From the NCBI GenBank assembly GCA_031263105.1, contig JAISGJ010000042.1:1-40902 (forward strand): 40,902 nucleotides of DNA, read 5' to 3'. Shown piece after piece: positions 17,262-25,303 of this stretch. A program made the position numbers and the translations under genes. The DNA comes from Coriobacteriales bacterium. GTDB lineage: Bacteria > Actinomycetota > Coriobacteriia > Coriobacteriales > UBA8131. Position 1 is the stretch's first letter; each line of letters starts with the position of its first letter. The notes below the pieces were generated by a model. It had not been told where the DNA came from. It did no database searches and worked only from the letters and a program-made list of their open reading frames with translations.

Positions 17262-17837
17262 TCACGCAGGGGTGTAGACACAGGCGACGAACCGCGCGGG
17301 TTCTCCTCCGTGCGAGCGCACCTGATGCGGCACAATGGAGTCGTAATAGATGCTGTCGCCCGGCTGCAGCACGAAGGTGTCCTTGCCGTACTCGATCTCG
17401 AGCGGCCCTTCGAGCGCGAACAGCCACTCCTCTCCCTCGTGGGCGGAGAGCTGGTGCTCGGTCGCCTCGGAGGGCTCCAGCGTGATGTAGAAGGGCTCCA
17501 TATGGCGTGCTGCCTTGCCCTCCGCGAGCGCGTTGAACACGAGCCCCCCGGCGTCGCTGTGGGTCTCAAGCGCCTTGAGGCGGGTGGTCTGCGTGTAGTC
17601 CGTGGAGCGGACGAGCGCCGGCCCCAGGTTCTCGTCGTCGTCGAGCAGGGTACCGAGGCGCACGCCCAGGGCGCGCGTGATCCTGATGAGCGGGGCGAGC
17701 GACGGCACGATGTCGCCCGCCTCTATCCCCTCGATGGTCTCCACGTCCGCGCCGCAGCGCTCGGCAAGCTCTTCAGGTGACAGCAGCAGAGCCTCCCGAA
17801 GTTCCGTTATCTTACGGCCGATGCCAGTGTCGCTCAT
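17262..17837 (-). CDS. XRE-family regulator with C-terminal cupin domain
   Basis: 191 aa. The N-terminal HTH (residues about 8-62: [20 protein letters not shown] with recognition helix [10 protein letters not shown]) is followed by a cupin barrel (about 115-190: [37 protein letters not shown]). Proteins of this build usually control the gene next to them in response to a small ligand. Here that is the acyl-CoA synthetase 10 nt downstream. ATG 17837 has AAGGTG 6 nt upstream; GTG three codons earlier is less likely. Confidence 0.92.
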   Translation of the reverse strand: MSDTGIGRKITELREALLLSPEELAERCGADVETIEGIEAGDIVPSLAPLIRITRALGVRLGTLLDDDENLGPALVRSTDYTQTTRLKALETHSDAGGLVFNALAEGKAARHMEPFYITLEPSEATEHQLSAHEGEEWLFALEGPLEIEYGKDTFVLQPGDSIYYDSIVPHQVRSHGGEPARFVACVYTPA

Positions 17838-18001
17838 AACTATCACCTTCTTTTCTGGGACGGGCCCCCTCTGGGCCTTCCGTTGCGGGACGCGCCCGAA
17901 CCCGAACCGGACGCATAGCCGAGTATTGTACTACAAAGCAAAGGGCAGGGCTGCAACGAGACGGGAACTCGTGCAGCACCGCCTCCTTATGAGGTTACCG
18001 T

Positions 18002-18152
18002 GTTCACACCCTCACTGTCATTCCGGGCCCCGCCGAGGAATCCTTGGACACGCAGTGTCCAACGGCAGGTCGGGGGGTCCTTCGGCCTGCGGTCGACCGC
18101 TTGCGCGACCGAGGATCCCTCGGCAGGCTCGGGATGACAGTGGGGTGTGAAC
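18002..18152. repeat. Dispersed inverted-repeat element, copy 1
   Basis: About 150 bp bounded by imperfect inverted repeats of about 25 bp: gttcacaccctcactgtcat at the left, and atgacagtggggtgtgaac at the right. A related, longer element with matching ends occupies about 24960-25197. Both contain gccgaggaatc near the left end and ggatccctcgg near the right. This copy covers the 3' end of the phosphoglycerate mutase gene. Confidence 0.8.
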
Positions 18153-19460
18153 GAGCAGTGTGGAAAGGAGACGATGGCCGGGGTCGACGAGGAGGCCGGA
18201 GGACCTCGCCTCGGCCTCGGTCAGGCGTTGGGCGGCGTTCGGCGCGATGCCGGGGCCTGCCATGACGAAGGGCACGGGGTCGCTGGTGTGGCGCTTGGTC
18301 GCAAGCGGCGTGGGGTGGTCCGGCAGCGCGAGGATGCGCAGCGGGCGCTCGGCGGCCCAGGAGCGCAGGCGGCCGACGATCTCGCGGTCTATGGCCTCGA
18401 TGGCCCGGCGCTTGCCCTCGACGTTGCCGTCGTGGCCCTCTGCGTCGGGGGACTCCACGTGCACGAACGCCACGTCGTTCTCCCCAAGCATGGCAAGGGC
18501 CCCCTCGCCTTGGGCGGCATAGTCGTTGTCCGGGCCGTCGGTGACGCCTGCGAAGTGGCAGCGCCTGATGCCCGCAAGCTGGGCGATGCCGTTGAGCAGG
18601 TCGACGCCGGAGTTCAGGGCGGCCTGCCTGCCGAAGCGGCCCGAGAAGTCCTCCATGCCCTGGGGACGCACGCCCGGCCAGAACACGGACACGTCGGTCG
18701 CAGGCAGCAGGCCCTGGGCGATGCGGCGCCTGTTGACGGGCGACGCTGCCAGCACCTCTTTGGCCCGCGCCTCGAAGTCCCGGACAAGCTGCGCCTCCGG
18801 GCCGCGCGGCGGATGCTCGGCGACCGGCATGTCGGCTATGTCATGCGCGGCGGAAAACGTCGTCTCCATGAGCGCGGGGTGCCCCGTGACCACGAGATAG
18901 AGGCGAAACCCCGTGCCCTTGTAGAGGGTGAAGGTGTCGTCGTCGAGCGCCGCCTTGAGCTCGTCGCCGAGGGCATGGCCGTCCTCGCTCGAGATGTTGT
19001 CCGTCGAATAGCTGTGCATGACGCCTGCGGGCGTGACGTTCACGAGGTTCACGCGCAGGGCGACCTGGCCGTCCTCTAGGGGGACGCCGAGCGCGGCGAG
19101 CTCCAGCGCGCCACGGCCGATGGGGTAGTCCGCAGGGTCGTAGCCGACGATCGAGGTGCAGGCCACGTTCGAGGAGGGCTCCATGCCCGAAGGGACGTTG
19201 CGGACAAGCCCCACGACGCCCTCGCGTGCAAGGGCATCGAGATGAGGGGTCGAGGCGGCCTCGAGCGTCGTCCTGCCGCCGTAGACCTCGAGCGCGTCGC
19301 CTGCGGCGCCGTCGAGTATCACGACGACCGCACGCAGGGGGCCGCCTTGGGGGGCGCCGGTCGGGGCGTCCTCGGTCAGGGGGGCGTCCTTGGGCGCAGG
19401 GGCGTCCGCGATGAGGCCGCCGTTCGGGGCATCCGTGGACACCGAAGCCTCCTTGGTCAT
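18018..19460 (-). CDS. apgM: Cofactor-independent phosphoglycerate mutase, archaeal (ApgM) type
   Basis: 480 aa, alkaline-phosphatase superfamily. It likely interconverts 3- and 2-phosphoglycerate. VVILDGAAGD (first metal Asp) opens the domain. SSNVACTSIVGYDP carries the phosphorylated Ser, HVESPDAEGHDGN is a metal-binding segment, and LALPDHPTP...RHTSDPVPF closes the metal site. The start ATG overlaps the hxlR stop (ATGA) and has GGAGG upstream. A 40-residue low-complexity leader precedes the domain. The domain should end near GHRLLSTLL. The last 44 residues (from VHTPLSS on) are translated from the dispersed repeat at 18002-18152 and are not family sequence. Paralogues of this family are sometimes annotated as homoserine kinase. 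Confidence 0.88.
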   Translation of the reverse strand: MTKEASVSTDAPNGGLIADAPAPKDAPLTEDAPTGAPQGGPLRAVVVILDGAAGDALEVYGGRTTLEAASTPHLDALAREGVVGLVRNVPSGMEPSSNVACTSIVGYDPADYPIGRGALELAALGVPLEDGQVALRVNLVNVTPAGVMHSYSTDNISSEDGHALGDELKAALDDDTFTLYKGTGFRLYLVVTGHPALMETTFSAAHDIADMPVAEHPPRGPEAQLVRDFEARAKEVLAASPVNRRRIAQGLLPATDVSVFWPGVRPQGMEDFSGRFGRQAALNSGVDLLNGIAQLAGIRRCHFAGVTDGPDNDYAAQGEGALAMLGENDVAFVHVESPDAEGHDGNVEGKRRAIEAIDREIVGRLRSWAAERPLRILALPDHPTPLATKRHTSDPVPFVMAGPGIAPNAAQRLTEAEARSSGLLVDPGHRLLSTLLVHTPLSSRACRGILGRASGRPQAEGPPDLPLDTACPRIPRRGPE

Positions 19461-19846
19461 GAGGGCCTCCTTTGCCACTCGGCATCCCCTTCGAACGACA
19501 TGGAGCAGGTGATGGCGAGGTGGTTGTCGTCCATGTAGGCCGCGCCCCACTGGTACATGGCGTTGAGTATGGGCTTGAGGCTCAGCCCGAACTCCGTCAG
19601 CGAGTACTCGACCTTGGGCGGCACCACGGGGTAGACGGTGCGGGTCACGAGGCTGTCGCCCTCCAGCTCGCGCAGCTGCTGGGTGAGCATCTTGGGGGTC
19701 GCCTGCACGATGAGCTTCTGGAGCTCGCCGAAGCGCAGGGTCTGCTGGGCGAGGTGCCAGAGTATGAGCGTCTTGTACTTGCCGCCTATGAGGCGGATGG
19801 TCGCGTCTACCGGACAGTTGAGGTTGCGGTGGTCGCAACATCCCAT
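19457..19846 (-). CDS. HxlR-family winged-helix regulator
   Basis: 129 aa. The family signature CPVDATIRLIGGKYKTLILWHL sits at the N-terminus with TPKMLTQQLRELEGDSLVTR as the recognition part, followed by EYSLTEFGLSL. Three early cysteines (C3, C4, C11) could respond to thiol oxidants or metal, as in other HxlR proteins. ATG 19846 is preceded by AGGAGG. It is co-transcribed with apgM and divergent from the metal-handling operon at 19988, so it may control one or both. Confidence 0.92.
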   Translation of the reverse strand: MGCCDHRNLNCPVDATIRLIGGKYKTLILWHLAQQTLRFGELQKLIVQATPKMLTQQLRELEGDSLVTRTVYPVVPPKVEYSLTEFGLSLKPILNAMYQWGAAYMDDNHLAITCSMSFEGDAEWQRRPS

Positions 19847-19858
19847 GGTGCCTCCTTT

Positions 19859-19884
19859 GGGCGGGGCGGGGCGGGGCGGGGCGG
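19859..19884 (+). promoter_or_regulatory. Five-base GC repeat with G-quadruplex potential
   Basis: Runs of GGGG separated by single C (unit gcggg, five times) lie a few bases upstream of the hxlR Shine-Dalgarno site at 19851-19856. On the plus strand this matches a canonical short-loop G-quadruplex; the hxlR leader RNA is C-rich. The regulatory effect is inferred. Confidence 0.6.
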
Positions 19885-19887
19885 CTC

Positions 19888-19908
19888 ATAGTATAAAATC
19901 GATAGTAT
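19888..19908. promoter_or_regulatory. Divergent promoter/operator region, repeated atagtat
   Basis: The direct repeat atagtat occurs at 19888-19894 and 19902-19908, 14 bp apart, in an AT-rich stretch between hxlR and the membrane-cupredoxin gene. A TATACT on the minus strand (19890-19895) could be the hxlR -10. The phased repeat is a candidate operator for HxlR. Weak evidence. Confidence 0.4.
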
Positions 19909-19987
19909 CTTTCCTCTATGTGCCTACTTGCGTATTCTATAGCATATGGTTCAATAGGACAAGACAGGAACGACCGAGGACGTGACG

Positions 19988-21340
19988 ATGGCGAAGGCAG
20001 GACGACAGAGGAGAGGCGCGGCAAAGGGGCGAAGGGGCGCACCGCCTGCGGCCACGCCTGCGCCTGCGGCCACAGGCAGCCGCAGGGAGGCCACACGCCG
20101 TCTCGCGGGGCTTGCCGTCCTCGTCCTCGCCCTCTTCCTCGTCGCGCAGGCCTCCGGCCTCGGCCGCACACTCAACTCCTTCCCCCTCGTGAGCGAGGGC
20201 ATGGGATACGCCATGCTCTTCGTCATAGGGCTGCTCACCTCCCTGCACTGCGTGGCGATGTGCGGGGGCATCAACCTCTCGCAAACGATAGGGCGCACGG
20301 GGCAGGGAGACGGCACGAGGGCCGGCGGCGGCGCAGGTCCCTGCGACGACGCACGGCCCGGCGACAGCCCAACGCCCGGCGGCGGCACGGGGCAGCCGCC
20401 CTCAGAGGCGGCGCGGCCCGTACCCACGCCCGTACCCACGCCCGTACCCACGTCCGCCCGCACGTCCGCCCGCAGAGCGCTGCGGCCGTCCCTGCTGTAC
20501 AACGCAGGGCGCGTCGTCTCCTACACCCTCGTCGGCGGCCTCGTGGGGGCGGCAGGGTCGGTGGTGGCCCTCGACGGCTTCTTCAAGGGCGTCGTGCAGC
20601 TTGCCGCCGGCGTGTTCATGGTGATAATGGCGCTCATCCTGCTCGGGGCCGGCCCGTGGCTGCGGCAGTTCAACATCGCGCCGCCCCGGGCGCTCGCCGC
20701 GCTCGTGGATCGGAGGCGCACCCGGAGCAAGAGCCCGCTGGTGGTCGGCCTGCTCAACGGCCTCATGCCCTGCGGCCCGCTCCAAGCCATGCAGCTGTAC
20801 GCCCTCTCGACCGGCAGCGCCCTCGTCGGGGCGCTCTCGATGCTCGCCTTCTCGCTGGGCACGGTGCCGCTGATGTTCGGGCTGGGGGCGGCAGGGTCGC
20901 TGCTCTCCCGCCGCTTCACACGCAGCGCCACGACCGCAGGCGCGGTGCTCGTCGCCGTCCTCGGACTGTTCATGTTCTCGACCGGCTGGAACCTCTCCGG
21001 CCTCCCCTCCCCCTTCGACGCCCTGCCGGGCGCCGCCGCGCCCGCAGGCAACACGGCGGTCGTCGAGGGCGGGTACCAAGTCGTGACGAACACGCTCGAG
21101 CCGGGCGCCTACCCCGCCATCACCGTCCAGGCGGGCGTGCCGCTCAAATGGAACATCCAAGCCACCGACGACGCCATCAACGGCTGCAACAACCGCATGT
21201 CCATCCCCGAGTACGGCGTCGAGCATGCCTTCGTGGAGGGCGACAACCTCATCGAGTTCACGCCCACCAAGCCCGGCCGCTACGTCTACAGCTGCTGGAT
21301 GGGGATGATACGCGGAACCATCAACGTCGTGGCGACGTGA
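19988..21340 (+). CDS. DsbD/SafE-like membrane protein fused to cupredoxin-like domain
   Basis: 450 aa. A basic N-terminus and one helix (about 38-57) lead into a DsbD_2/SafE-type membrane domain. It has the paired motifs SLHCVAMCGG (H87, C88, C92) and LMPCGPLQAM (C262), which are thought to bind metal or exchange thiols. A low-complexity loop with PVPT repeats (144-155, encoded by a 12 bp tandem repeat) separates the first two helices. After the last helix, residues about 350-450 form a cupredoxin-like domain with candidate ligands C400, M404, H413, C436 and M438/M440 (YSCWMGM). ATG 19988 is preferred over the GTG two codons earlier because GAGGA lies 7 nt upstream. With the DUF2318 lipoprotein and CopA downstream, a role in copper or redox handling at the membrane is likely. 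Confidence 0.87.
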   Translation: MAKAGRQRRGAAKGRRGAPPAATPAPAATGSRREATRRLAGLAVLVLALFLVAQASGLGRTLNSFPLVSEGMGYAMLFVIGLLTSLHCVAMCGGINLSQTIGRTGQGDGTRAGGGAGPCDDARPGDSPTPGGGTGQPPSEAARPVPTPVPTPVPTSARTSARRALRPSLLYNAGRVVSYTLVGGLVGAAGSVVALDGFFKGVVQLAAGVFMVIMALILLGAGPWLRQFNIAPPRALAALVDRRRTRSKSPLVVGLLNGLMPCGPLQAMQLYALSTGSALVGALSMLAFSLGTVPLMFGLGAAGSLLSRRFTRSATTAGAVLVAVLGLFMFSTGWNLSGLPSPFDALPGAAAPAGNTAVVEGGYQVVTNTLEPGAYPAITVQAGVPLKWNIQATDDAINGCNNRMSIPEYGVEHAFVEGDNLIEFTPTKPGRYVYSCWMGMIRGTINVVAT

Positions 21341-21380
21341 GGCAGACGGGGCGGAGGAGGAATCCGCAGCCGCAAAAAGG

Positions 21381-21442
21381 GTCGACGGCGGGGAGAACCA
21401 CCCCGCCCCCCTGCGGGGGGCACCCCTCCGAAGGAGGGGAAT
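21381..21442. repeat. Dispersed repeat with two hairpins, intergenic copy
   Basis: A cgacggcgggga stretch, accaccccgcccc, and the palindrome cccctccgaaggagggg (21423-21439). The same module occurs at 23551-23607 inside the copA coding sequence. Here it lies between the membrane-cupredoxin gene and the DUF2318 gene. Confidence 0.85.
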
Positions 21443-21498
21443 TGGACAACCGGACAATGCGAATGGGAACGCATAGACAACAGGAAGGCGAAACAACG

Positions 21499-22071
21499 AT
21501 GGCTAAGAGCATGATGAGAAAAAGGGCTGTGGCGCTCGGATGCATCGGTGCGCTTCTCGCGATGCTCGTGGGGCTGCCCGCCTGCGATGCGGCAGGGCCG
21601 GGCGCGCAGGCGGACGCAAACGCGGACGCAAACGGCGGCACGCAGGCCGCGCAAACCGACCGGCCAGCCGCTGCGGACACGAACCGCGCCGCAGCGACGC
21701 CCAGCGGCGAGGATGTCGTCATCCCCCTTGCCGACATCACAGAGCAGGCACGCTTCTACCCCGCCGACGTCGAAGGCACCGCCCTCGAGGTGCTGGCCGT
21801 CAAGGCGCCCGACGGCAGCGTCCGCACGGCCTTCAACACCTGTCAGGTCTGCTTCGACTCCGGGCGGGGCTATTACGTGCAAGAAGGCGACGTGCTCGTC
21901 TGCCAGAACTGCGGCAACCGCTTCGCCCTGGAGGACGTGGAGATACAGACGGGCGGCTGCAACCCCGTGCCCATCTTCGAGGGAGACAAGGCCACGGGCG
22001 CAGAGGAGATCGTCGTGCCCGCCGAGACCCTGGCAGCGGCAAAACCGCTCTTTGCCGACTGGAAGCGCTGA
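21499..22071 (+). CDS. DUF2318 (FtrD-like) lipoprotein
   Basis: 190 aa. A short signal ends in a lipobox (GLPAC, C29), followed by an Ala/Asp-rich linker and a DUF2318 domain. The domain cysteines are visible as C115-x2-C118 (CQVCFDSGRGYY), C135-x2-C138 (CQNCGNRF) and C154 (GGCNPVP). Related FtrD proteins are iron-sulfur or metal-binding partners of iron/copper transport systems; the exact reaction is not established. ATG 21499 has AGGAAGG 10 nt upstream. It is followed 9 nt later by copA, which supports a shared metal-handling role. Confidence 0.88.
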   Translation: MAKSMMRKRAVALGCIGALLAMLVGLPACDAAGPGAQADANADANGGTQAAQTDRPAAADTNRAAATPSGEDVVIPLADITEQARFYPADVEGTALEVLAVKAPDGSVRTAFNTCQVCFDSGRGYYVQEGDVLVCQNCGNRFALEDVEIQTGGCNPVPIFEGDKATGAEEIVVPAETLAAAKPLFADWKR

Positions 22072-22080
22072 GGCGCGGCC

Positions 22081-24600
22081 ATGGCAACGACTTTGAGCAC
22101 CTTGGGCATACCGGTCGGAGGGATGACCTGCGCGGTCTGTGCGCAGCGCGTCGAGAAGGCGCTCGGGGCGGTCGCGGGCGTCGAGGCGGTCGCGGTCAAC
22201 TTCGCCACTGAGAAGGCGACCGTGACCTTCGACGCAGACGCCGTGCGCCCCGCCGCCCTGCGCGAGGCGATAGAGAAGGCGGGCTACCGGGCGCTCTCAG
22301 GCTCGCTGGCCGGCTCCCTTGAGGAGGACCGCGACCGCAGGCGGCAGGAGCTGCGTGCGATGTGGACGCGGTTCGTCGTCGCGGCGGCCTTCGCGCTGCC
22401 GCTGTTCTACCTCGCCATGGCCCCCATGATCCCCGGCTCTCCCCTGCCCGTCCCCGGCTCGCTCGACCCCATGGCGCACCCCGAGCGCTACGCGCTGGCG
22501 GAGCTTCTCCTCGTCCTGCCCATCATCGGCGTGGGCCGCCGCTTCTACACGGTCGGCTTCTCCTCGCTGCTGAGGCGCAGCCCCAACATGGACACGCTCG
22601 TCGCCGTCGGCACGGCAGCGGCCTTCCTCTTCAGCCTCTACCACGTCATAGGCATCCTCCTCGGCGACGAGCATCAGCAGATGCAGTACGTCGAGTCGCT
22701 GTACTTCGAGACCGCCGGGATGATAATCACGCTCATACTGCTCGGCAAGACGCTCGAAGCCGTCTCGAAGGGCCGCGCGGGCGAGGCGATCAAGCGCCTC
22801 ATGGGCCTCGCGCCGAAAAGCGCCTTCGTGCTGGTGGGCGGCATCGAGACCGAAAGGCCCATCGACGAGGTCGAGCCCGGGGACACCATCGTGGTCAAGC
22901 CGGGCGGACGCATCCCCGTCGACGGGACCGTGCTCGAAGGACGCACCGCCATCGACGAGTCCATGCTCACAGGCGAGAGCATGCCCGTGGACAAGCAGAC
23001 CGGCGACGCCGTCTACGCCGCGTCGCTGAACACGAGCGGCAGCATCGTCTTTCGTGCGGAGAAGGTCGGGGCGGACACGGCGCTCGCCCATATCGTCCAG
23101 CTCGTGGAGAGCGCCCAGGGGGCCAAAGCGCCCATCAACCGCCTCGCCGACGTGGTGGCGGGCTACTTCGTGCCCATCGTCTGCGGCATCGCGCTCGTCG
23201 TCGGCGTCGCCTGGTACCTCGCGGTGACCGTCGGCGGCTTCCCTCTGCCCATGGGCAAGACGCCCGTCGAGTTCGCGCTGCTCGTCGCCATCTCCGTCCT
23301 CGTCATCGCCTGCCCCTGCGCACTGGGCCTCGCCACGCCCACCGCCATCATGGTCGGCACCGGCAAAGGCGCCGAGATGGGCATCCTCATCAAGAGCGGC
23401 GAGGGCCTCGAAGTGGCGCACTCCCTCCAGACCGTCGTGCTCGACAAGACCGGCACCGTGACCGAGGGCCGCCCCTCCGTCATCGACGTCATCGTCTGCG
23501 GGGAGAAGGGCGAAGACGTATCGCCCACATCGAGGACGGCGGAGTCGAAAGCGACGGTGGAGACCACCCCGCCCCTTCGGGGCACCCCTCCGAAGGAGGG
23601 GAATAAGGGCGAGCATGCCGGAGCCGCAGCCGTCCCGCATGCCCCGGACGCAGATGACGCGCAGGCGACAGGGGCCGCGCAAGGCGCAGCGGCGGACGCA
23701 GACGCCCCCGGCACGCAGGCCGCAGAGGCCGACCGCCTCCTCGCCCTCGCCGCGACCGCCGAGCGGGGCTCCGAGCATCCGCTGGGACAGGCGCTCGTCG
23801 CCGAGGCGCAGAGGCGCTCGCTTGAGCTGGGGCGGACGGACGCCTTCGAGTCGTTGGCAGGACAGGGCGTCAGCGCGACCATCGACGGGCTGCAGGTGCT
23901 CATCGGCAACCGCGCCCTCATGGAGGGGCACGGGGTCGCGATGGAGGGCCTCGGCCCCCTCGCGGACACGCTCGCAGCAGAGGGCAAGACCCCCATGTAC
24001 ATCGCCGTCAATCACGGGATGGCAGGCATCGTCACCGTCGCAGACACGGTGAAGCCCACGAGCGCCGCCGCCATCGAGCGCCTGCAATCCATGGGAGTCA
24101 AGGTCACGCTGCTGACGGGCGACAACGAGAGAACCGCGCTTGCCATCGCCTCGTCGCTCGGCATCGACGACGTGCGCGCCGAGGTTCTCCCCAAAGACAA
24201 GGCCCAAGAGGTCGCGGCGCAGCAGGCGAACGGCAGAAAGGTCGCGATGGTGGGCGACGGCATCAACGACGCGCCGGCGCTCGTCAAGGCCGACCTCGGC
24301 ATCGCCATCGGTTCGGGGACGGACGTCGCCATCGAGAGCGCCGATATCGTCCTCATGCACTCCGACCTCATGGACGTGCCCCGCGCCATCGCCCTCTCAA
24401 GGCGGACGATGCGCACCATCCGGCAGAACCTGTTCTGGGCCTTCGGCTACAACGTGGTGGGCATCCCCGTCGCCGCCGGCCTCCTCTACCTCTTCGGCGG
24501 CCCGCTCCTCAGCCCCATCATCGCCGCCGCCTGCATGAGCTTAAGCTCCGTCTCCGTCCTCACCAACGCGCTGCGCCTCCGCCGCTACCGCTTCGAGTAA
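22081..24600 (+). CDS. copA: Copper-translocating P1B-type ATPase CopA
   Basis: 839 aa. One N-terminal HMA domain (GMTCAVC, C17 and C20) is followed by membrane helices, the actuator motif TGESMP, the transmembrane CPC site (411-413), phosphorylation Asp D455 in DKTGT, the nucleotide-binding SEHP (564-567) and the hinge GDGINDAP (725-732). It most likely exports Cu(I) from the cytosol. An abnormal insertion of about 70 residues (about 478-548), rich in Ala, Pro and charged residues, sits in the nucleotide-binding domain. Part of it (about 491-509, including PPLRGTPPKEG) is the translation of a dispersed intergenic repeat. All catalytic motifs are intact on both sides, so the insertion seems tolerated. 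No CsoR or CopY gene is nearby. Confidence 0.96.
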   Translation: MATTLSTLGIPVGGMTCAVCAQRVEKALGAVAGVEAVAVNFATEKATVTFDADAVRPAALREAIEKAGYRALSGSLAGSLEEDRDRRRQELRAMWTRFVVAAAFALPLFYLAMAPMIPGSPLPVPGSLDPMAHPERYALAELLLVLPIIGVGRRFYTVGFSSLLRRSPNMDTLVAVGTAAAFLFSLYHVIGILLGDEHQQMQYVESLYFETAGMIITLILLGKTLEAVSKGRAGEAIKRLMGLAPKSAFVLVGGIETERPIDEVEPGDTIVVKPGGRIPVDGTVLEGRTAIDESMLTGESMPVDKQTGDAVYAASLNTSGSIVFRAEKVGADTALAHIVQLVESAQGAKAPINRLADVVAGYFVPIVCGIALVVGVAWYLAVTVGGFPLPMGKTPVEFALLVAISVLVIACPCALGLATPTAIMVGTGKGAEMGILIKSGEGLEVAHSLQTVVLDKTGTVTEGRPSVIDVIVCGEKGEDVSPTSRTAESKATVETTPPLRGTPPKEGNKGEHAGAAAVPHAPDADDAQATGAAQGAAADADAPGTQAAEADRLLALAATAERGSEHPLGQALVAEAQRRSLELGRTDAFESLAGQGVSATIDGLQVLIGNRALMEGHGVAMEGLGPLADTLAAEGKTPMYIAVNHGMAGIVTVADTVKPTSAAAIERLQSMGVKVTLLTGDNERTALAIASSLGIDDVRAEVLPKDKAQEVAAQQANGRKVAMVGDGINDAPALVKADLGIAIGSGTDVAIESADIVLMHSDLMDVPRAIALSRRTMRTIRQNLFWAFGYNVVGIPVAAGLLYLFGGPLLSPIIAAACMSLSSVSVLTNALRLRRYRFE
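23551..23607. repeat. Dispersed repeat copy inside copA, read in frame
   Basis: gcgacggtggaga, accaccccgcccc and the palindrome cccctccgaaggagggg (23585-23601) match the intergenic copy at 21381-21442. The frame stays open through the repeat. Confidence 0.85.
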
Positions 24601-24619
24601 GGCGGGCGCGGCAGGCACC

Positions 24620-24850
24620 TCATCGACCGAGCATCTCTGCGCTCGTCATCTCCCAGTCCGAGCCGACCTCGATGCGACCGACGCCCGCAAGCACCCCGAG
24701 CTTTATCTCCGTCGGCTCGTCGTAAGGCACGATCTTGGCGACAGGCGTCCGCCTGCGGCCATAGACCACGCCGAAGGACCTGCCCTTCTGCACCTCACTG
24801 AGTATCTCCGAGAACTCGGCCCTGACCTCCGCGACGGTGAGTTCCTGCAT
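24620..24850 (-). CDS. Orphan Phd/YefM-type antitoxin
   Basis: 76 aa. The N-terminal segment MQELTVAEVRAEFSEILSEV, then VVYGRRRTPVAKIVPYDE, matches the Phd/YefM fold that binds DNA and neutralises a RelE- or Doc-type toxin. ATG 24850 is the only reasonable start. The downstream side is occupied by the convergent copA end 19 bp away, so no toxin gene follows. It may be a relic, or act in trans on a toxin elsewhere. Confidence 0.82.
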   Translation of the reverse strand: MQELTVAEVRAEFSEILSEVQKGRSFGVVYGRRRTPVAKIVPYDEPTEIKLGVLAGVGRIEVGSDWEMTSAEMLGR

Positions 24851-24913
24851 GGCGGCTCCAGACCCTTGGGTGCGTGACTGCCATATGTATTCTAGTACTA
24901 CTTGTCAAATCAC

Positions 24914-25288
24914 CTATCCAGCTTAACAAGCGCCGTATGACTGCCAAGGGTTACTCACATCCCACTGTCATTCCGAGCGCAGCGAAGCGAAGCCGAGGAA
25001 TCTTCGGCTGCGAAGCAGCCGACCGCAGGTTGAAGCGTCTCTCAGCCACAGTTGGTCGCCTCGCGTTCCGTGGGCCTGTCAGCCCGTTCTCGCTGAAACG
25101 CGGTCTGGCCGAACTGTTTGCCGGGCGCTCAAACCCAAGGATCCCTCGGCTACGGGGCTTCGCCCCTCCGCTCGGGATGACAGAGTGTGAACGGTAATTT
25201 CCCTTCTATAGAGAAATGGCGGAAGACAGCCCCACCTGAGAGCTTCGCGTATGCTATCCAGCTTAACGGGCACCGCATGAATGCCAAG
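24914..25288. repeat. 35 bp direct repeats (24914-24948 and 25254-25288)
   Basis: ctatccagcttaac begins both copies and tgccaag ends both, with about six mismatches between them. They are 340 bp apart and flank the dispersed element at 24960-25197. They could record a duplication or an insertion into a repeated site. Confidence 0.75.
24960..25197. repeat. Dispersed inverted-repeat element, copy 2
   Basis: It begins cccactgtcattccgagc and ends gctcgggatgacagagtg, the same end sequences as the element at 18002-18152 but with a longer interior (about 240 bp). There is no open frame of interest. It fills most of the gene-free stretch between the Phd gene and the exported protein. Confidence 0.8.
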
Positions 25289-25303
25289 AAAACATCAAAG
25301 CAC

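Noticed and set aside
15548-17485. 645-codon plus-strand frame
   Set aside because: Antisense to the acyl-CoA synthetase and XRE-cupin genes; no start signal or domain.
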